From NCBI RefSeq assembly GCF_037975245.1, contig NC_092573.1, positions 4,589,501 through 4,653,500 on the forward strand: DNA of 64,000 nucleotides, written 5' to 3'. The notes under the pieces are model-generated. The model was not told the DNA's origin and did not search any database. It saw only the letters and a list, made by a program, of their open reading frames with translations. Each line of letters opens with the position of its first letter. The first letter of the stretch is position 1. Below are positions 12,901-21,575 of this stretch, in pieces. Origin of the DNA: Apostichopus japonicus (Eukaryota > Echinodermata > Holothuroidea > Aspidochirotida > Stichopodidae). The position numbers were made by a program, and so were the translations under genes.

Positions 12901-14040
12901 GAAGTGAGAAAAAAATTACTGTATAGACTTGCATTATACTCATGGAAATATGAGCCACATTCCTGTTAACTGACATTATAAACCAACTAAAAGTAAAAAA
13001 GAGTCAGATATTTCAAATAATCAAATATGAATTGCAGCATGTAGCAAGATTATTGATCAACTATTTAAAAAAATAATAATAAAAAAAAAATAATAAAAAA
13101 ATAATAATAATATTAAAAAAAAAAAAAAACGTTTTTTTTTTTGGAAAGATGAAAAGTCGTATTTTCAAGAGACGAGTCGTATTATCGTATTTCACTTTTT
13201 TTATCGTACTAAATACAATAAAATCGTACTGGTTGGCATCTCTGTCTAGGCAAGCATACATACAGTATTGCTTTGTAAATTGTTACATGATATTAACGTA
13301 ACATTCTGGACAAATGTGTCATTTATGGGGTATTAACATACTTAACATGGCAGACAACTTCAGGTCAGATTCTTCTCAACTGTTAGTTTTGTGGGAACTG
13401 AAGAATAAACATTTTGGGGTCATTATATTACTAAGGTACTTCACTTCTGGAAATCGCACACAGGTGATTGTATTTGGGTTATCCTAGATCTATATCGTTC
13501 ATCAAATCCTTATGTGCGTCAATTATGAGCCCACCATGCTACTATATATCATGTCTTCATAAAAACCATCCTGTGCAAAGCAAATACCCTACTGGACTCA
13601 CCATAAGGCTAATTGAGATGGAAATATGGGTTACTCCAGTACATTACAATGATAGAGCAGTCAGTATACAAGCAAACCATTAGAACTCAGCTCAATCTTT
13701 TGTCTGTTATGCCTAAGTGAAGGCTACATAACCTGTAACTGTGTAAAGAAGTTTGCGATGTTAGCTCATGGCAACCTCCATATTCTTAGCCTGGGGATAT
13801 AGCTTGGGCTGAGGCTATCATCCTACCACTGGACCAGCCTGGGCCCAAACTCGGTTTCCAGAAACAATTTTAAGACTATTGAGGGTTGTTAAAGGTACAG
13901 GAAGAAGGCCTAGCCTACCTTAGCCTAGGCTCCTAAGTTAGAGTCTAACGTCAGACTAACCTGTCTACTTGACTAGCTGTGACTTCCGCTAGACTATAAA
14001 CAGCTGGCTTATCTTGATCCTGATCCATTTTTGACGACAT
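764..14040 (-). CDS. GALK2: N-acetylgalactosamine kinase (GALK2), 8 coding exons, 3' end outside window
   Basis: ATP-dependent cytosolic kinase of the GHMP family that makes GalNAc-1-phosphate in amino-sugar salvage. Coding segments, complement of: 13961-14040, 12239-12327, 11691-11814, 10713-10950, 8762-8860, 7512-7664, 2891-3101, 764-953 (1184 nt, 394 codons plus 2 nt). All junctions are GT...AG and keep frame. Visible motifs: galactokinase signature [15 protein letters not shown] from residue 51, GHMP ATP-binding loop [11 protein letters not shown] at 148-158, and GGGMDQ with the likely catalytic Asp at 199. The later stretch [12 protein letters not shown] and the [14 protein letters not shown] segment track human GALK2 closely and favour GALK2 over GALK1. 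The start ATG at 14040 has A at -3. The frame stops at phase 2 inside the Arg codon after EIC; the conserved C-terminal glycine-rich GAGWGG region is not found in bases 1-763, so the gene runs off the left edge. Identity is certain by family; exon boundaries are inferred from sequence only. Confidence 0.95.
1066..1140 (-). ncRNA. tRNA-like relic / tRNA-derived SINE head
   Basis: On the minus strand the sequence starts GGAGCAGGATAGCTCAGTTA and continues CTTGGTAGAGTGCAGGGC, which looks like a tRNA acceptor stem start and A box (TAGCTCAG...GGTAGAG). The B box is disrupted (GGTCAAGAACTAAAATCCC), so it is a pseudo-tRNA or SINE fragment. It abuts the intron-7 minisatellite directly. Confidence 0.5.
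1141..2637. repeat. 54-bp minisatellite in GALK2 intron 7
   Basis: About 27 tandem copies of a 53-55 bp unit containing GATGGCAGTCAGACGCCACA and CGCCATTCCTTTACTGGTG. Units vary mainly in the G-run and GATCC/GACCC/GTATCCCC segment, which shifts the length by one base and breaks reading frames. Repetitive open frames here (MAVRRHKG... on plus, [15 protein letters not shown] on minus) are by-products of the repeat. Confidence 0.95.
2891..3101 (-). CDS. GALK2: GALK2 coding exon 7
   Basis: Encodes the helical region [16 protein letters not shown] ... [11 protein letters not shown] ... [12 protein letters not shown]. It matches the less conserved central region of GALK2. Acceptor CCCTCAG|ATTATA, donor GATG|GTGAGT, phase 1 at its 3' end. 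Confidence 0.9.
3640..4835. repeat. 57-bp minisatellite in GALK2 intron 6
   Basis: About 21 tandem copies of a 57-bp unit (core AATGGGCATTCTGAGTATTA then GGTACACTCACCTATRTAGAG). The unit is exactly 19 codons, so one frame stays open over many copies ([19 protein letters not shown] repeated). It lies wholly inside an intron, has no splice context, and is broken in several copies, so it is not called as coding. Confidence 0.95.
4836..6410. other. GALK2 intron 6, no recognised feature
   Basis: AT-rich intronic DNA between the 57-bp minisatellite and the internally repeated element. No exon-like conserved segment or repeat of note seen on either strand. Confidence 0.5.
6420..7080. repeat. Dispersed element with about four 125-140 bp internal repeats
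   Basis: Four degenerate units each run: CCCCAAATGACCTCTGACCT, then CAATAGGCTTCTTGTACTCA, then ACCAAATATGAGATCTGTCC, then TTGAGATATCGTGTTTACAA. Units start near 6425, 6605, 6740 and 6875, and the array ends in a short CA-rich run (7011-7026). It lies in GALK2 intron 6. From memory, similar sequence is common in marine invertebrate genomes, but no search was made. Confidence 0.7.
7512..7664 (-). CDS. GALK2: GALK2 coding exon 6
   Basis: Exactly 51 codons, phase 0 at both ends. It encodes [17 protein letters not shown] and [19 protein letters not shown], nearly identical to vertebrate GALK2. Acceptor CACTGCAG, donor CTCAG|GTGAGC. Confidence 0.94.
7665..8761. other. GALK2 intron 5, no recognised feature
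   Basis: About 1.1 kb of AT-rich intron. Only local low-complexity sequence is visible. Confidence 0.5.
8762..8860 (-). CDS. GALK2: GALK2 coding exon 5
   Basis: Ninety-nine bases encoding [20 protein letters not shown] and then [13 protein letters not shown]. It carries the catalytic-Asp motif GGGMDQ. The donor TAT|GTAAAT is weaker than consensus, but it restores the conserved G-x-AKL reading with exon 6. Confidence 0.88.
8861..10712. other. GALK2 intron 4, no recognised feature
   Basis: About 1.85 kb of AT-rich intron. No repeat array, RNA gene or exon-like segment identified. Confidence 0.5.
10713..10950 (-). CDS. GALK2: GALK2 coding exon 4
   Basis: Encodes the segment containing [12 protein letters not shown] and the GHMP phosphate-binding loop [13 protein letters not shown] (residues 147-159). 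Acceptor TTTTGTAG|TGAC, donor CAAAG|GTCAGT, phase 0 at its 3' end. Confidence 0.94.
11691..11814 (-). CDS. GALK2: GALK2 coding exon 3
   Basis: Encodes [15 protein letters not shown], the sugar-binding signature, then the variable NLTNTSSKY strand. It ends in phase 2 at ACAG|GTAGGG. Confidence 0.93.
12239..12327 (-). CDS. GALK2: GALK2 coding exon 2
   Basis: Acceptor CTTACAG|ATATAG and donor AATAG|GTAGGT. It encodes [20 protein letters not shown], the run-up to the galactokinase signature, and splits Gly57 with exon 3 (phase 1). Confidence 0.92.
12584..13244. mobile_element. Non-autonomous hAT-type element in GALK2 intron 1
   Basis: Terminal inverted repeats CAGAGATGCCAACC (12584-12597) and GGTTGGCATCTCTG (13231-13244) are perfect over 14 bp. 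The 8-mer TCTAGGCA occurs at both edges (12578-12585 and 13245-13252); on the left it overlaps the first two TIR bases, as if one CA was lost. CA...TG ends plus an 8-bp duplication fit hAT. The interior is AT-rich with A- and T-runs (13069-13142) and has no transposase. Confidence 0.75.
13961..14040 (-). CDS. GALK2: GALK2 coding exon 1
   Basis: Encodes the start methionine and a poorly conserved N-terminus ([20 protein letters not shown]...). It ends in phase 2 at donor GACAG|GTTAGT. A second in-frame Met at residue 5 could also serve as start. Confidence 0.85.
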
Positions 14041-14628
14041 TGTTTTCTTGAGAAATTATAATTTCAGCTTGTGCTTATTGCCACGTCTTTTTTTCACCTG
14101 CATCCAGCCGAGTGTTCGGTTCTGTTTGTAACAAACACAATTTTATGAGGGTGGCCACAAAGGTAGGATTCACATAACTAGTAAATTATTGCATTTTAGC
14201 CTTTGCATTGCTATATTTACTGATCTTTCAAATACTAAAATATGGGTTATATTACTATAGAACATCTTAAATAAATTCACAAACATATTTTCGAATATTT
14301 TTGTCTGACAGATTCTCAAGGATGGTGCTAAATGTGGAAAATAAAAAGCTAAACCGGTTACCCGTTGCGGACCCTCGCCAACATCAGGTGACAAAACAGC
14401 TGATCTGAATTTATTGCCAAAAGCAAAATAGTGACAGAGTGACACCTAGTATTTATTAATAAATGTGATAATAAAGAATATATATATGAACTATTTAGTT
14501 TAATCATAATTTTATACATTTAATTTGAAAAATATGTTACTTTATAAACGATAAACCTCTTGTTACAAATATTTGTAAATGGTTCGGCCTACCTTAAGCT
14601 TAGCCTTCGCTATAACGTTCAAATCAAA
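14041..14628. promoter_or_regulatory. Divergent GALK2/MRPS30 promoter interval
   Basis: The start codons of two oppositely oriented genes are 588 bp apart, so both promoters and 5' UTRs must lie here unless an upstream non-coding exon exists. No clear TATA box sits at a useful distance from either ATG. The MRPS30 start context CAAAATGGCCGCC resembles a YY1 site (AAnATGGCGGC) but with C for G at the key base. Promoter role is inferred from position. Confidence 0.6.
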
Positions 14629-15336
14629 ATGGCCGCCTCCATCAGCAGACGGTGTGTTAGACATCTCTCCACATTTCCTCTGCTTAATGCGCGACCAGGA
14701 TATCCACCGAGCTTGAGAAATGTGGAGGTTATTCTGCCTCGTGTTCCACGAATTACTGAAGGAAATGAACCTCAATACCCACCTGTAAAACCGTCGATGA
14801 CCTCAGGATCAAAAGCAGCGAAACAGGCAAGACGTGCTCTTTGGATCGACAACGTAAGAAGCAGCGACACACCAGTGGAGATGATTTACTTGCTGAACAA
14901 ACGGCAAAGGTGGCAAGAAGTTATTAAACCTTTCTCCCTTCAGTCAGGCTATGGACATTTCTTCCGGGACGTCACGAAAACAGCTGTGGTTGATGAATTA
15001 CCGGAAAACATCCAAACACTAGCAGAATCAGGCCAGGTTAAAACTGAAGTAGAGGTCTTGACAGAAAGAGTTATTGAGTTGTTGATGGTTGAATCTTTTT
15101 CAATCAGAAGAAAGAAGCAACACCGAATTATAGAACACAAAGAAAGATCCCAGAGTTTAGCACAGAATATTCTTAATCTGCTGATTTCTCATCTTGGAAA
15201 CAGATTTCCTCATCTAACTGATGCTGTTGTTGATGGAAGATGTCAAATAAAGTCCTTTTGGGAGAGAGGTGAAAGGCGAATGCAATTCAATGGAGAGCCA
15301 GTCTGCTCCGTACGTGCTAAGGAACCACTAGGATTG
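14629..15336 (+). CDS. MRPS30: MRPS30 coding exon 1
   Basis: Encodes residues 1-236, ending KEPLGL in phase 0 at donor GGATTG|GTAGGA. The frame stays open another 12 codons to a stop at 15372 if the donor is not used, but that tail has no family match. Confidence 0.9.
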
Positions 15337-18300
15337 GTAGGAAAAGAATTGTTTGATTTACTATTCTCATAAGCCAGGAAACTATTGAACTTATACACCT
15401 AGAATTGCACAATTTTAGCTGCATGCTAAAAAATGCAAGTGTTTGAAATATTAAGCATCTACTGACTAAAGTCAAGGTCCCACTGGCTTTCATCCTGACT
15501 TACACTCAGCACACATAAGTTACTGTGTAAGCTAAGCTTATTATAGGCAGGGATGCTAGATCATCGCAATTATTAATGCCAGATTATCATGAATGACTGT
15601 CCATATGATGTCCAGAAATGCTAAACTGTTTTCCGGACAAATAAGGTGACCACTGATGGTACCAGAGGCATTTCTGGGAATGGTCAAATGTGCTGCAAAG
15701 ACCCCATATGAAAATGATGGCACTGCATGCGTATAATTCATCATCTTTCTGAAAAAAAGGGCACTGCACATAATTTGGCAGAAAATTACAAGTTTCATCC
15801 ATAAACATATTGTAGGCACACTAGAAGTGCAAAAGAAAGCCCCTCTCCCGCAAAAGGCAAAAATGAAAATAAGAAAACTTTGAGTATTGAGGCTTGAACT
15901 TGGTTAGTGCAGTGCAAGTTAGTAACTTTGTTTGGAAATGAGTCTTGATAAACCAGGCTAATTTTAGTGGCTATTTATGTCTTGAGCATAGGTATCACTG
16001 TAATGTACTGGGTCAAAACGATTACATCGAGCACTGAGAGAGCTTTGGACTGTTGTTAAATTTTAGTGTCCTTTCCAGATTAGATTAGGTAGTGTCAGTG
16101 ATCAGATTACAGTAGTAAAGCATAAGATGTTAGCATTATTACTACACAAAGAACCTAAGTAATTACAATATCTTATGTTAAACAAAATATCAAACCTTTG
16201 GTGGTAGCTCTACACAACGATTCAATTATTTTGGGTCATCTTCTCTTATCTGGCAACGATTAGTCAAGTTCTCGTTTTGTGATTCAAAACTTTGTTTGTC
16301 AATCTTTCATTGATGTTTCCTTCTTTCATTACAGTTTGCACAAACAACCGATGAAGTATGCAATGGAGATGTAGAAGGATGGCCCTATAATCCAAAGGAA
16401 ATTGGAATTTTCCAGAATCACATCAATCCTGTATGCTTTCCAGGTCTGTGGTTTTCTGTAAATTTGTTATTTTTTTGGTAGATAAAGTACAGTATTTGAA
16501 GTATAGTAAAGACCTCATTATGCAGGAATGATAAAAAAAAAAAATTCCCAAGGGGCCACATTGTTATCTTTAGATAGTATGAGGCCACCCAGGAGGTGAA
16601 GGCACCCACCCCATTCTTCATGAGTGCAGCCACTGTGAATACAGAGGTTACTTGAAACTAAGAACAGAACCAAACTCCATTTGCCAATTTGCAATTTTGT
16701 GCCACTCTGCAGCAATTTGCAGTTAGTCAGGAGCTATTTCTAATTGCTAAATTATAACAGGTACTAACATCTTTACCCATCTTTTCAACACCCTTGTTGA
16801 CAGGTTGCTGTATATATTCAACTTTCCAGGGAGTGGTTTTGAGCCCTGGACATTAGCACATTGAAAACTCATTAATAGATTGAATGCAAAATACTGCTGT
16901 TACTTTGGAAAAAATTAACATTTAGAAGGAGTCCAGCTAATCTTCTTTCTTGCAGATCATATCTCTTCTGTAGTCTTTACTGACTTGTTTTTATTTTTAT
17001 TTAAATACTCTTCTTTTCATAATTTCTATCAGGATTCAAGTATCAGCCCGGCCATCTGTTTCCACATACTCAGATCTACGGTGTTAATTTTGATCTGGAC
17101 AGGGCAGAGCGGCATAATATCTATCAAGAAATCCAGGACAACTTTGGGCTTATGGCAGGATATGCCTGGATCAATGCTTTGGCAATGTATCAGGGTGAGT
17201 ATTCGAAAAAGAGCTACTGTTGGAAAGAAAAGGGGAAAAAACACTTTGTTGGTGAGAGATACTCCATTTTGTTCTGCACCTAGCTGGATTTAATACTCAA
17301 GGATAAATTCATATACCTTCTGCAGGTTTAGAATATTTACTCTGTGATAACCCTTAGTATGCATGTTAATTCCCCCCTTTTTTTTTATTGAGAATGTTAT
17401 TTTTTTCATTAGTCTGTGATGCCACACAGGGGTTAGACAATAGTTTCTATCTGTGGTTTCCTGTTGAATGCTGCATTATGCATTCTATTACGACAGTCTG
17501 AGTATTCATTTGGTACTATTGTATACTAAATAACTACACAATCATGACGATGAACTTGTTTTGCCCAAATTTTGACCCATTGGTGGAGATCGAGCTAAGG
17601 AAAACCTAAGCATCAGCTTGTCCTGTCACTGTTTATGTTTCTTGTTCCAGACATTACTCAAATGCTTGCGGGAGAAGATAGCTTGACCATTCCGATCCAT
17701 AACAGAACTTTAGGTTCTTTTCCAAGCTATTTATTTTACGCAATACTTATACCAAGCACTATGATGGGAAAGTCTGTCGCAGACTTCACTACTGCAGGTC
17801 TCTCACTCCCACTCAAATACTAGCTTTGAATCACTGCTTCTCTTGAAGTTAAAGCCATGACAGTACTGAGTCCAGCACAAGACTGTTCTCTGTGCATCTT
17901 TCCTGAATATTACTGTTTCCATTTACCATTTTGTAGTATTGGTTGTAATGGTATGTACACTGTTTTTCATAACAGTAGAGAAAGTGTGCATTATTGTCAT
18001 AGTGGGCAAAAGACTCTCCATAAATATTAAAAGTCCCCTTGCAGCATGCTACATATGCAGTATTCTACAATTATCAATGGATGGATATTTGTTCTGGACA
18101 GTCTTATCATTTTTGAAACATTTATCCCTTTAAAATATACCTTTACTCCTTAAATATATTCAAGTATCCATTTCATGAACATTTGTACGTGTGTGAGCGT
18201 TTATTGTATACAAACTGATTCCTCAAATCGTCATGCACACATACATTTAATCAAATTATCCAACAATTTTAAGTCAAGATTCAAATAAATTATTATTATT

Positions 18301-18568
18301 CTCTGCAGGTTACTGCTGGTTTCAGGATATTCCTCGTCCAATGACAGCACAGGTCATATACACGGATGGAAACAGATTTTCTTTTTACTGCTACCAGGCA
18401 AACACTCTAGATTTATCGGAGAATGGCAGCCCATGGAATAATGTCTGCTTCCAGAAGACCTCCCTCCCCATGTTCACAGATGTCAAAGATGGAAAAGTCA
18501 GAGACTTTAATGTTGAAGCATTGAAATTGTTGGTCGCTTTCTTAATCAATTCTCCCGAAAGACACTGA
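14629..18568 (+). CDS. MRPS30: Large-ribosomal-subunit protein mL65, mitochondrial (MRPS30/PDCD9)
   Basis: Structural protein of the animal mitochondrial large ribosomal subunit, despite its S30 name. Coding segments: 14629-15336, 16335-16443, 17033-17194, 18309-18568, giving 412 residues against about 439 in human. The start MAASISRRCVRHLSTF looks like a mitochondrial presequence (Arg/Ser-rich, no acidic residues). Family landmarks: YPPVKPSMTSGSKAAKQAR (50-68), FWERGERR (210-217), GYAWINALAMYQG (315-327) and TDGNRFSFYCYQANTL (345-360). An in-frame ATG 69 bases upstream (14560) is less likely, because the downstream ATG has Kozak-like AAAATGG and begins the presequence. A 49-codon in-frame cassette is possible in intron 3. 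Splice sites are inferred from frame and homology. Confidence 0.93.
16335..16443 (+). CDS. MRPS30: MRPS30 coding exon 2
   Basis: Acceptor TTTCATTACAG|TTTGCA. It encodes FAQTTDEVCNGDVEGWPYNP and KEIGIFQNHINPVCFP, matching the segment before the Phe/Tyr-Gly-His region of the family. It ends in phase 1 at CCAG|GTCTGT. Confidence 0.88.
17033..17194 (+). CDS. MRPS30: MRPS30 coding exon 3
   Basis: Acceptor TTCTATCAG|GATTC. It encodes FKYQPGHLFPHTQIYG and ends GYAWINALAMYQ, aligned with the human FAWTGAQAMYQG segment. Donor CAGG|GTGAGT is a consensus site, phase 1. Confidence 0.92.
17651..17797 (+). other. Possible MRPS30 cassette exon (or alternative last exon)
   Basis: Inside intron 3 a strong polypyrimidine tract and TTGTTCCAG precede an open stretch of exactly 147 bases ending at GCAG|GTCTCT. 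With exon 3 and exon 4 both phase 1, it would insert 49 residues (DITQMLAGEDSLTIPIHN...KSVADFTTA) without a frame change. If its weak donor is skipped, the frame ends at a stop at 17821-17823. The human protein has nothing at this place, so it is optional or a chance ORF. Confidence 0.35.
18309..18568 (+). CDS. MRPS30: MRPS30 coding exon 4 with stop codon
   Basis: Acceptor CTCTGCAG|GTTACT. It encodes GYCWFQDIPRPMTAQVIYTD through FNVEALKLLVAFLINSPERH and a TGA stop. The FSFYCYQANTL and FN.E.L..LVAFLIN segments match the C-terminus of vertebrate MRPS30. Confidence 0.93.
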
Positions 18569-19290
18569 AAGATTCTGTCAACATAGCATACAGTTTCATC
18601 GAGTTGTAATGGATTTATAATTTGTAGTGACAGCAAATTTCATGAGAAGATGTGAAATGCCGGAACTGTGGTTTGCATATTGACATCCTCGAAAGACCTG
18701 CTTTTCGACAAGATTTAGTAAATAACGTTCTAGTTCCAGTTGAATATTAATTGTGTGAGACCAAAATATGTGCTAGAAGTGGGCTTATTGAAAGCAAAGT
18801 TAAATCATCAACGTAAATCAGAATAAGAAGTTTGATCTGCAAGAAAGAGACATTTTGAGCTAGAATGTGAGTTGCAACCATTGTCTTCAGGAATACAACA
18901 TAAGGACAGTAGTACGGCATAGAAAGTTCAACTAACTTATACTTTCCACCCATTAGTTGTTGCTGATGGATGTTTTCTTGTTGTTGTGCCAGACAGAATC
19001 CCCAGAGTTTGTTTGTATATCATGTGGTAGATGTTCACACCCCATTTTCACTTGATAAAGCCTAGAGGGTTAGTTCAGGAAACTGATGATGACAAGATAC
19101 AGGTTATTGGTGATCAAGTTCTCTTCTAAGGGGTGTAAGTTAGAAGCCACAGTCTTTTGTATATCATGTAGTGGACATGCACATCCGATGTTCAACACCT
19201 GAGGAAGGAAGGGAATTTGGAACAAATTTCTTTCTATTGTTGACAATTCCCATTGGAATAAAAGTCTCAATACATTTACAACAATAAATA
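18569..19290 (+). terminator. Candidate MRPS30 3' UTR with poly(A) signals
   Basis: After the stop there is about 690 bp without a gene. AATAAA occurs at 19257-19262 and again in an A-rich run near 19283-19288. These are the first canonical signals I see downstream of the stop, so the transcript probably ends just past 19290. No cDNA evidence is available here. Confidence 0.45.
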
Positions 19291-21030
19291 AAAGGAAACA
19301 ACACTGTTATTGTATTTTGTGTACAATGTTTCTTCATCATATAACTGCACGTCAGTGGTCTCCTGGTCTTAATGACAAAGGTCAACACCTAGCATTGGGT
19401 TACAGGGTTTCATGACAAAGATAACTAGCCTTATTTACGTACAAGAATCGGGACTAAAGTTACTGTTCTCATTCAACTTTATCGGCTAAATAAACACCTC
19501 ACACACGAAATCAAGTTTACAGCAATAATAATAAGAAAATACAAGCGAGACTTTTCTAGGCATTTTAAGATAAAAGAAATATCTAATATTCTTCCAAATT
19601 TGTTGTCAGAAAGAAGAAGGTCCAGAAAAACAAAGCCAATCTTTAACTCTTTCGGAAAATATCAAATATTGTGAGGCCAGTTTTTGGACTAGGGGAGTCG
19701 GAGTGACAAATCTTGACGTGAGTCGAATATATATATATATATATATGTATTTAGCAATAAATCAATTACGATCGTTCAAGGCTAAATAATCATAGGGCAA
19801 CTGGTAAAACATTGAAATACTTTGAACAGGAATGTCATCCTTTCATATGATTATAAAGGCTATATTGTTTTGTGATTTAAGTCCAGTTCGATCACTATTT
19901 CAAACCCTTAACAGTGGTATAAAGTCCGTGTGACACAGTCTTAAATTGCAACAGTGATTATGTTAATTCGATGCACCGGTAGCCTAACAAAGCGAAACAT
20001 GGCAACACCACAGTTATGTACCTGAAGGAAAAGGAAAAATACTTATTTCGTACCTTATACCCCTTAAATGAAATCATTCTGCAAAAAAAAAAAAAAAAAA
20101 AAAACAGTAGTTACTAGGAACAAATGCGTTAAAAAGATATTCCGTTTGCTGAAAGATGACTGTTTAGTAACGTTGGTCGAAAGTTTATGCAACTTAAGGT
20201 AAACCACATACTCTCTTAACATTTTGATGAATTTAAAGTTGCTGATATTTGATTCCTTTTTATTGTGTCATCTGCTCTAACCAATGTTTTCTCTGGCTCA
20301 TAAAAATGATTAATTTAGAACCCTGACCTAGAGAAAGAATACGGGATGAGTTACTGTATTTCCATATGGCATTGTAAAAAGAGTCGCAAGTGGGCATAAT
20401 GGGGTCATAAATGAAGTGCGTGACATCATTTCGTCCATAATCGACCGCAAAAACTAACTTATTGTTTGACTTTATTAGTGAACGTAAAACATTCCAGCAC
20501 TCCTGCGTGGCTAAAGTATGCATGGTTTTATAGACCTTAAAATTAAGTACTTTCGTTCTTTCCATTTACTGAAGTGTTTGCTTTACGATGGACAACAGAA
20601 GCATATGGAAGCTGAAGGTGAATGGTACCAATAAATAAACACTTACAGGTAATAGATAACCATTGGGATGCAAACAAAGTTTGCAGTATATAATTCAAAT
20701 TTAAAATTGACGTTGTGTACAGAAGATTACAAAAATTAAATTAAAATGCCAATAGTTTCAGATAGTTTGTTTCGTTGCTGGGATACAAGACACTGACCTT
20801 TATTCCTTTATGAGTGCATTGTGCATCCAATAATCCGTAACTGTCAGATACGACGAACGTGTGCAATTGTTTTAATTTCCTTACAAACTTAAAATAGTTA
20901 TATCACTTTGGGAACGTGCACAACGCAAGCAAAGTATTTTGAATGCGTGTCGGTTGCAGGAGGAGGAAGATTGGGGGAGGGGGAGATTGGGGGAGGGGGG
21001 GTGAGAAGAATTTCTTCATCCTCCCCATAT
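19290..21030. other. Intergenic DNA, mostly featureless
   Basis: No supportable gene. A short (TA)n tract lies at about 19728-19747 and an A-run at 20084-20104. A minus-strand 101-codon frame at 20260-20565 has no recognisable domain and no clear splice sites, so it is not called. Confidence 0.5.
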
Positions 21031-21575
21031 AATGCGGTTTGCCAAGAGTCCTTAATGGAGGGTCCGAAATGAACGTTCGACCTTTCTATTGGTGGCTTCG
21101 ATGTTTTATTAATAATCTGCATCCTCACACAAACAATTAAACACTACCTGGGCGATGCCAAATTTGCATAACGCATTCACATTTATTTGAATGCCTTCTG
21201 CATGGCTCCGCGAAAATAAAAACCCCAATGCGCCGCATTTGACCAATCTCCGATAAGTATCGGAGATTGGTAAATTGCAGCGCATTGGCCTTAATGCCCA
21301 CCAGCAACAGACCAAGGATGGCATGCAGACTCCATTGTCAGTTACAAATACAATGTCCCACATCAAGAAATAGGCACCCATGACAATGTTTGTTGTGATC
21401 AGAGATCGCTTATGGGGCTACCGACAGGGGCACGGAAGAGGATTCACTATGTGGAGGGGAAGATACAGACTTCAAGGGCATCGGAACGTGTGATTTGAGA
21501 GAGATTACCGAGAAGTTGCATCAAAACGTTCCCATAAAATGAATCTTCTGTGCATTCCGTACAAAAAATTCCAAT
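21030..21575. mobile_element. Dispersed repeat, copy 1
   Basis: Its left part (GCGGTTTGCCAAGAGTCCTT at about 21033) and right part (CTGTGCATTCCG near 21550) both recur, diverged and in the same order, at about 60020-61085. A strong palindrome lies inside (21225-21288). No coding capacity seen. Confidence 0.5.
21225..21288. repeat. 31-bp-arm palindrome
   Basis: Left arm 21225-21255 and right arm 21258-21288 pair with only three mismatches, around a two-base AG spacer. The central 28 bp, from CCAATCTCCGATA to TATCGGAGATTGG, are perfect. The loop is too short for a normal microRNA precursor; foldback DNA or a transposon end pair is more likely. Confidence 0.9.

Noticed and set aside
13780-13850. 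Minus-strand GGCTGGTCCAGTGGTAGGAT, like a tRNA A box, in GALK2 intron 1
   Set aside because: No B box and no cloverleaf pairing found; too weak to annotate as a tRNA or SINE.
18747-18953. LILIYVDDLTLLS on the minus strand, resembling the YVDD motif of copia-type reverse transcriptase
   Set aside because: Only about 15 residues look right, surrounding residues do not match RT, and it overlaps the MRPS30 3' UTR. A chance or very decayed match.
20260-20565. Minus-strand 101-codon frame starting MERTKVLNFKVYKTM
   Set aside because: No family recognised, no convincing splice sites or promoter nearby. It could be an old exon or transposon piece, but evidence is too thin.
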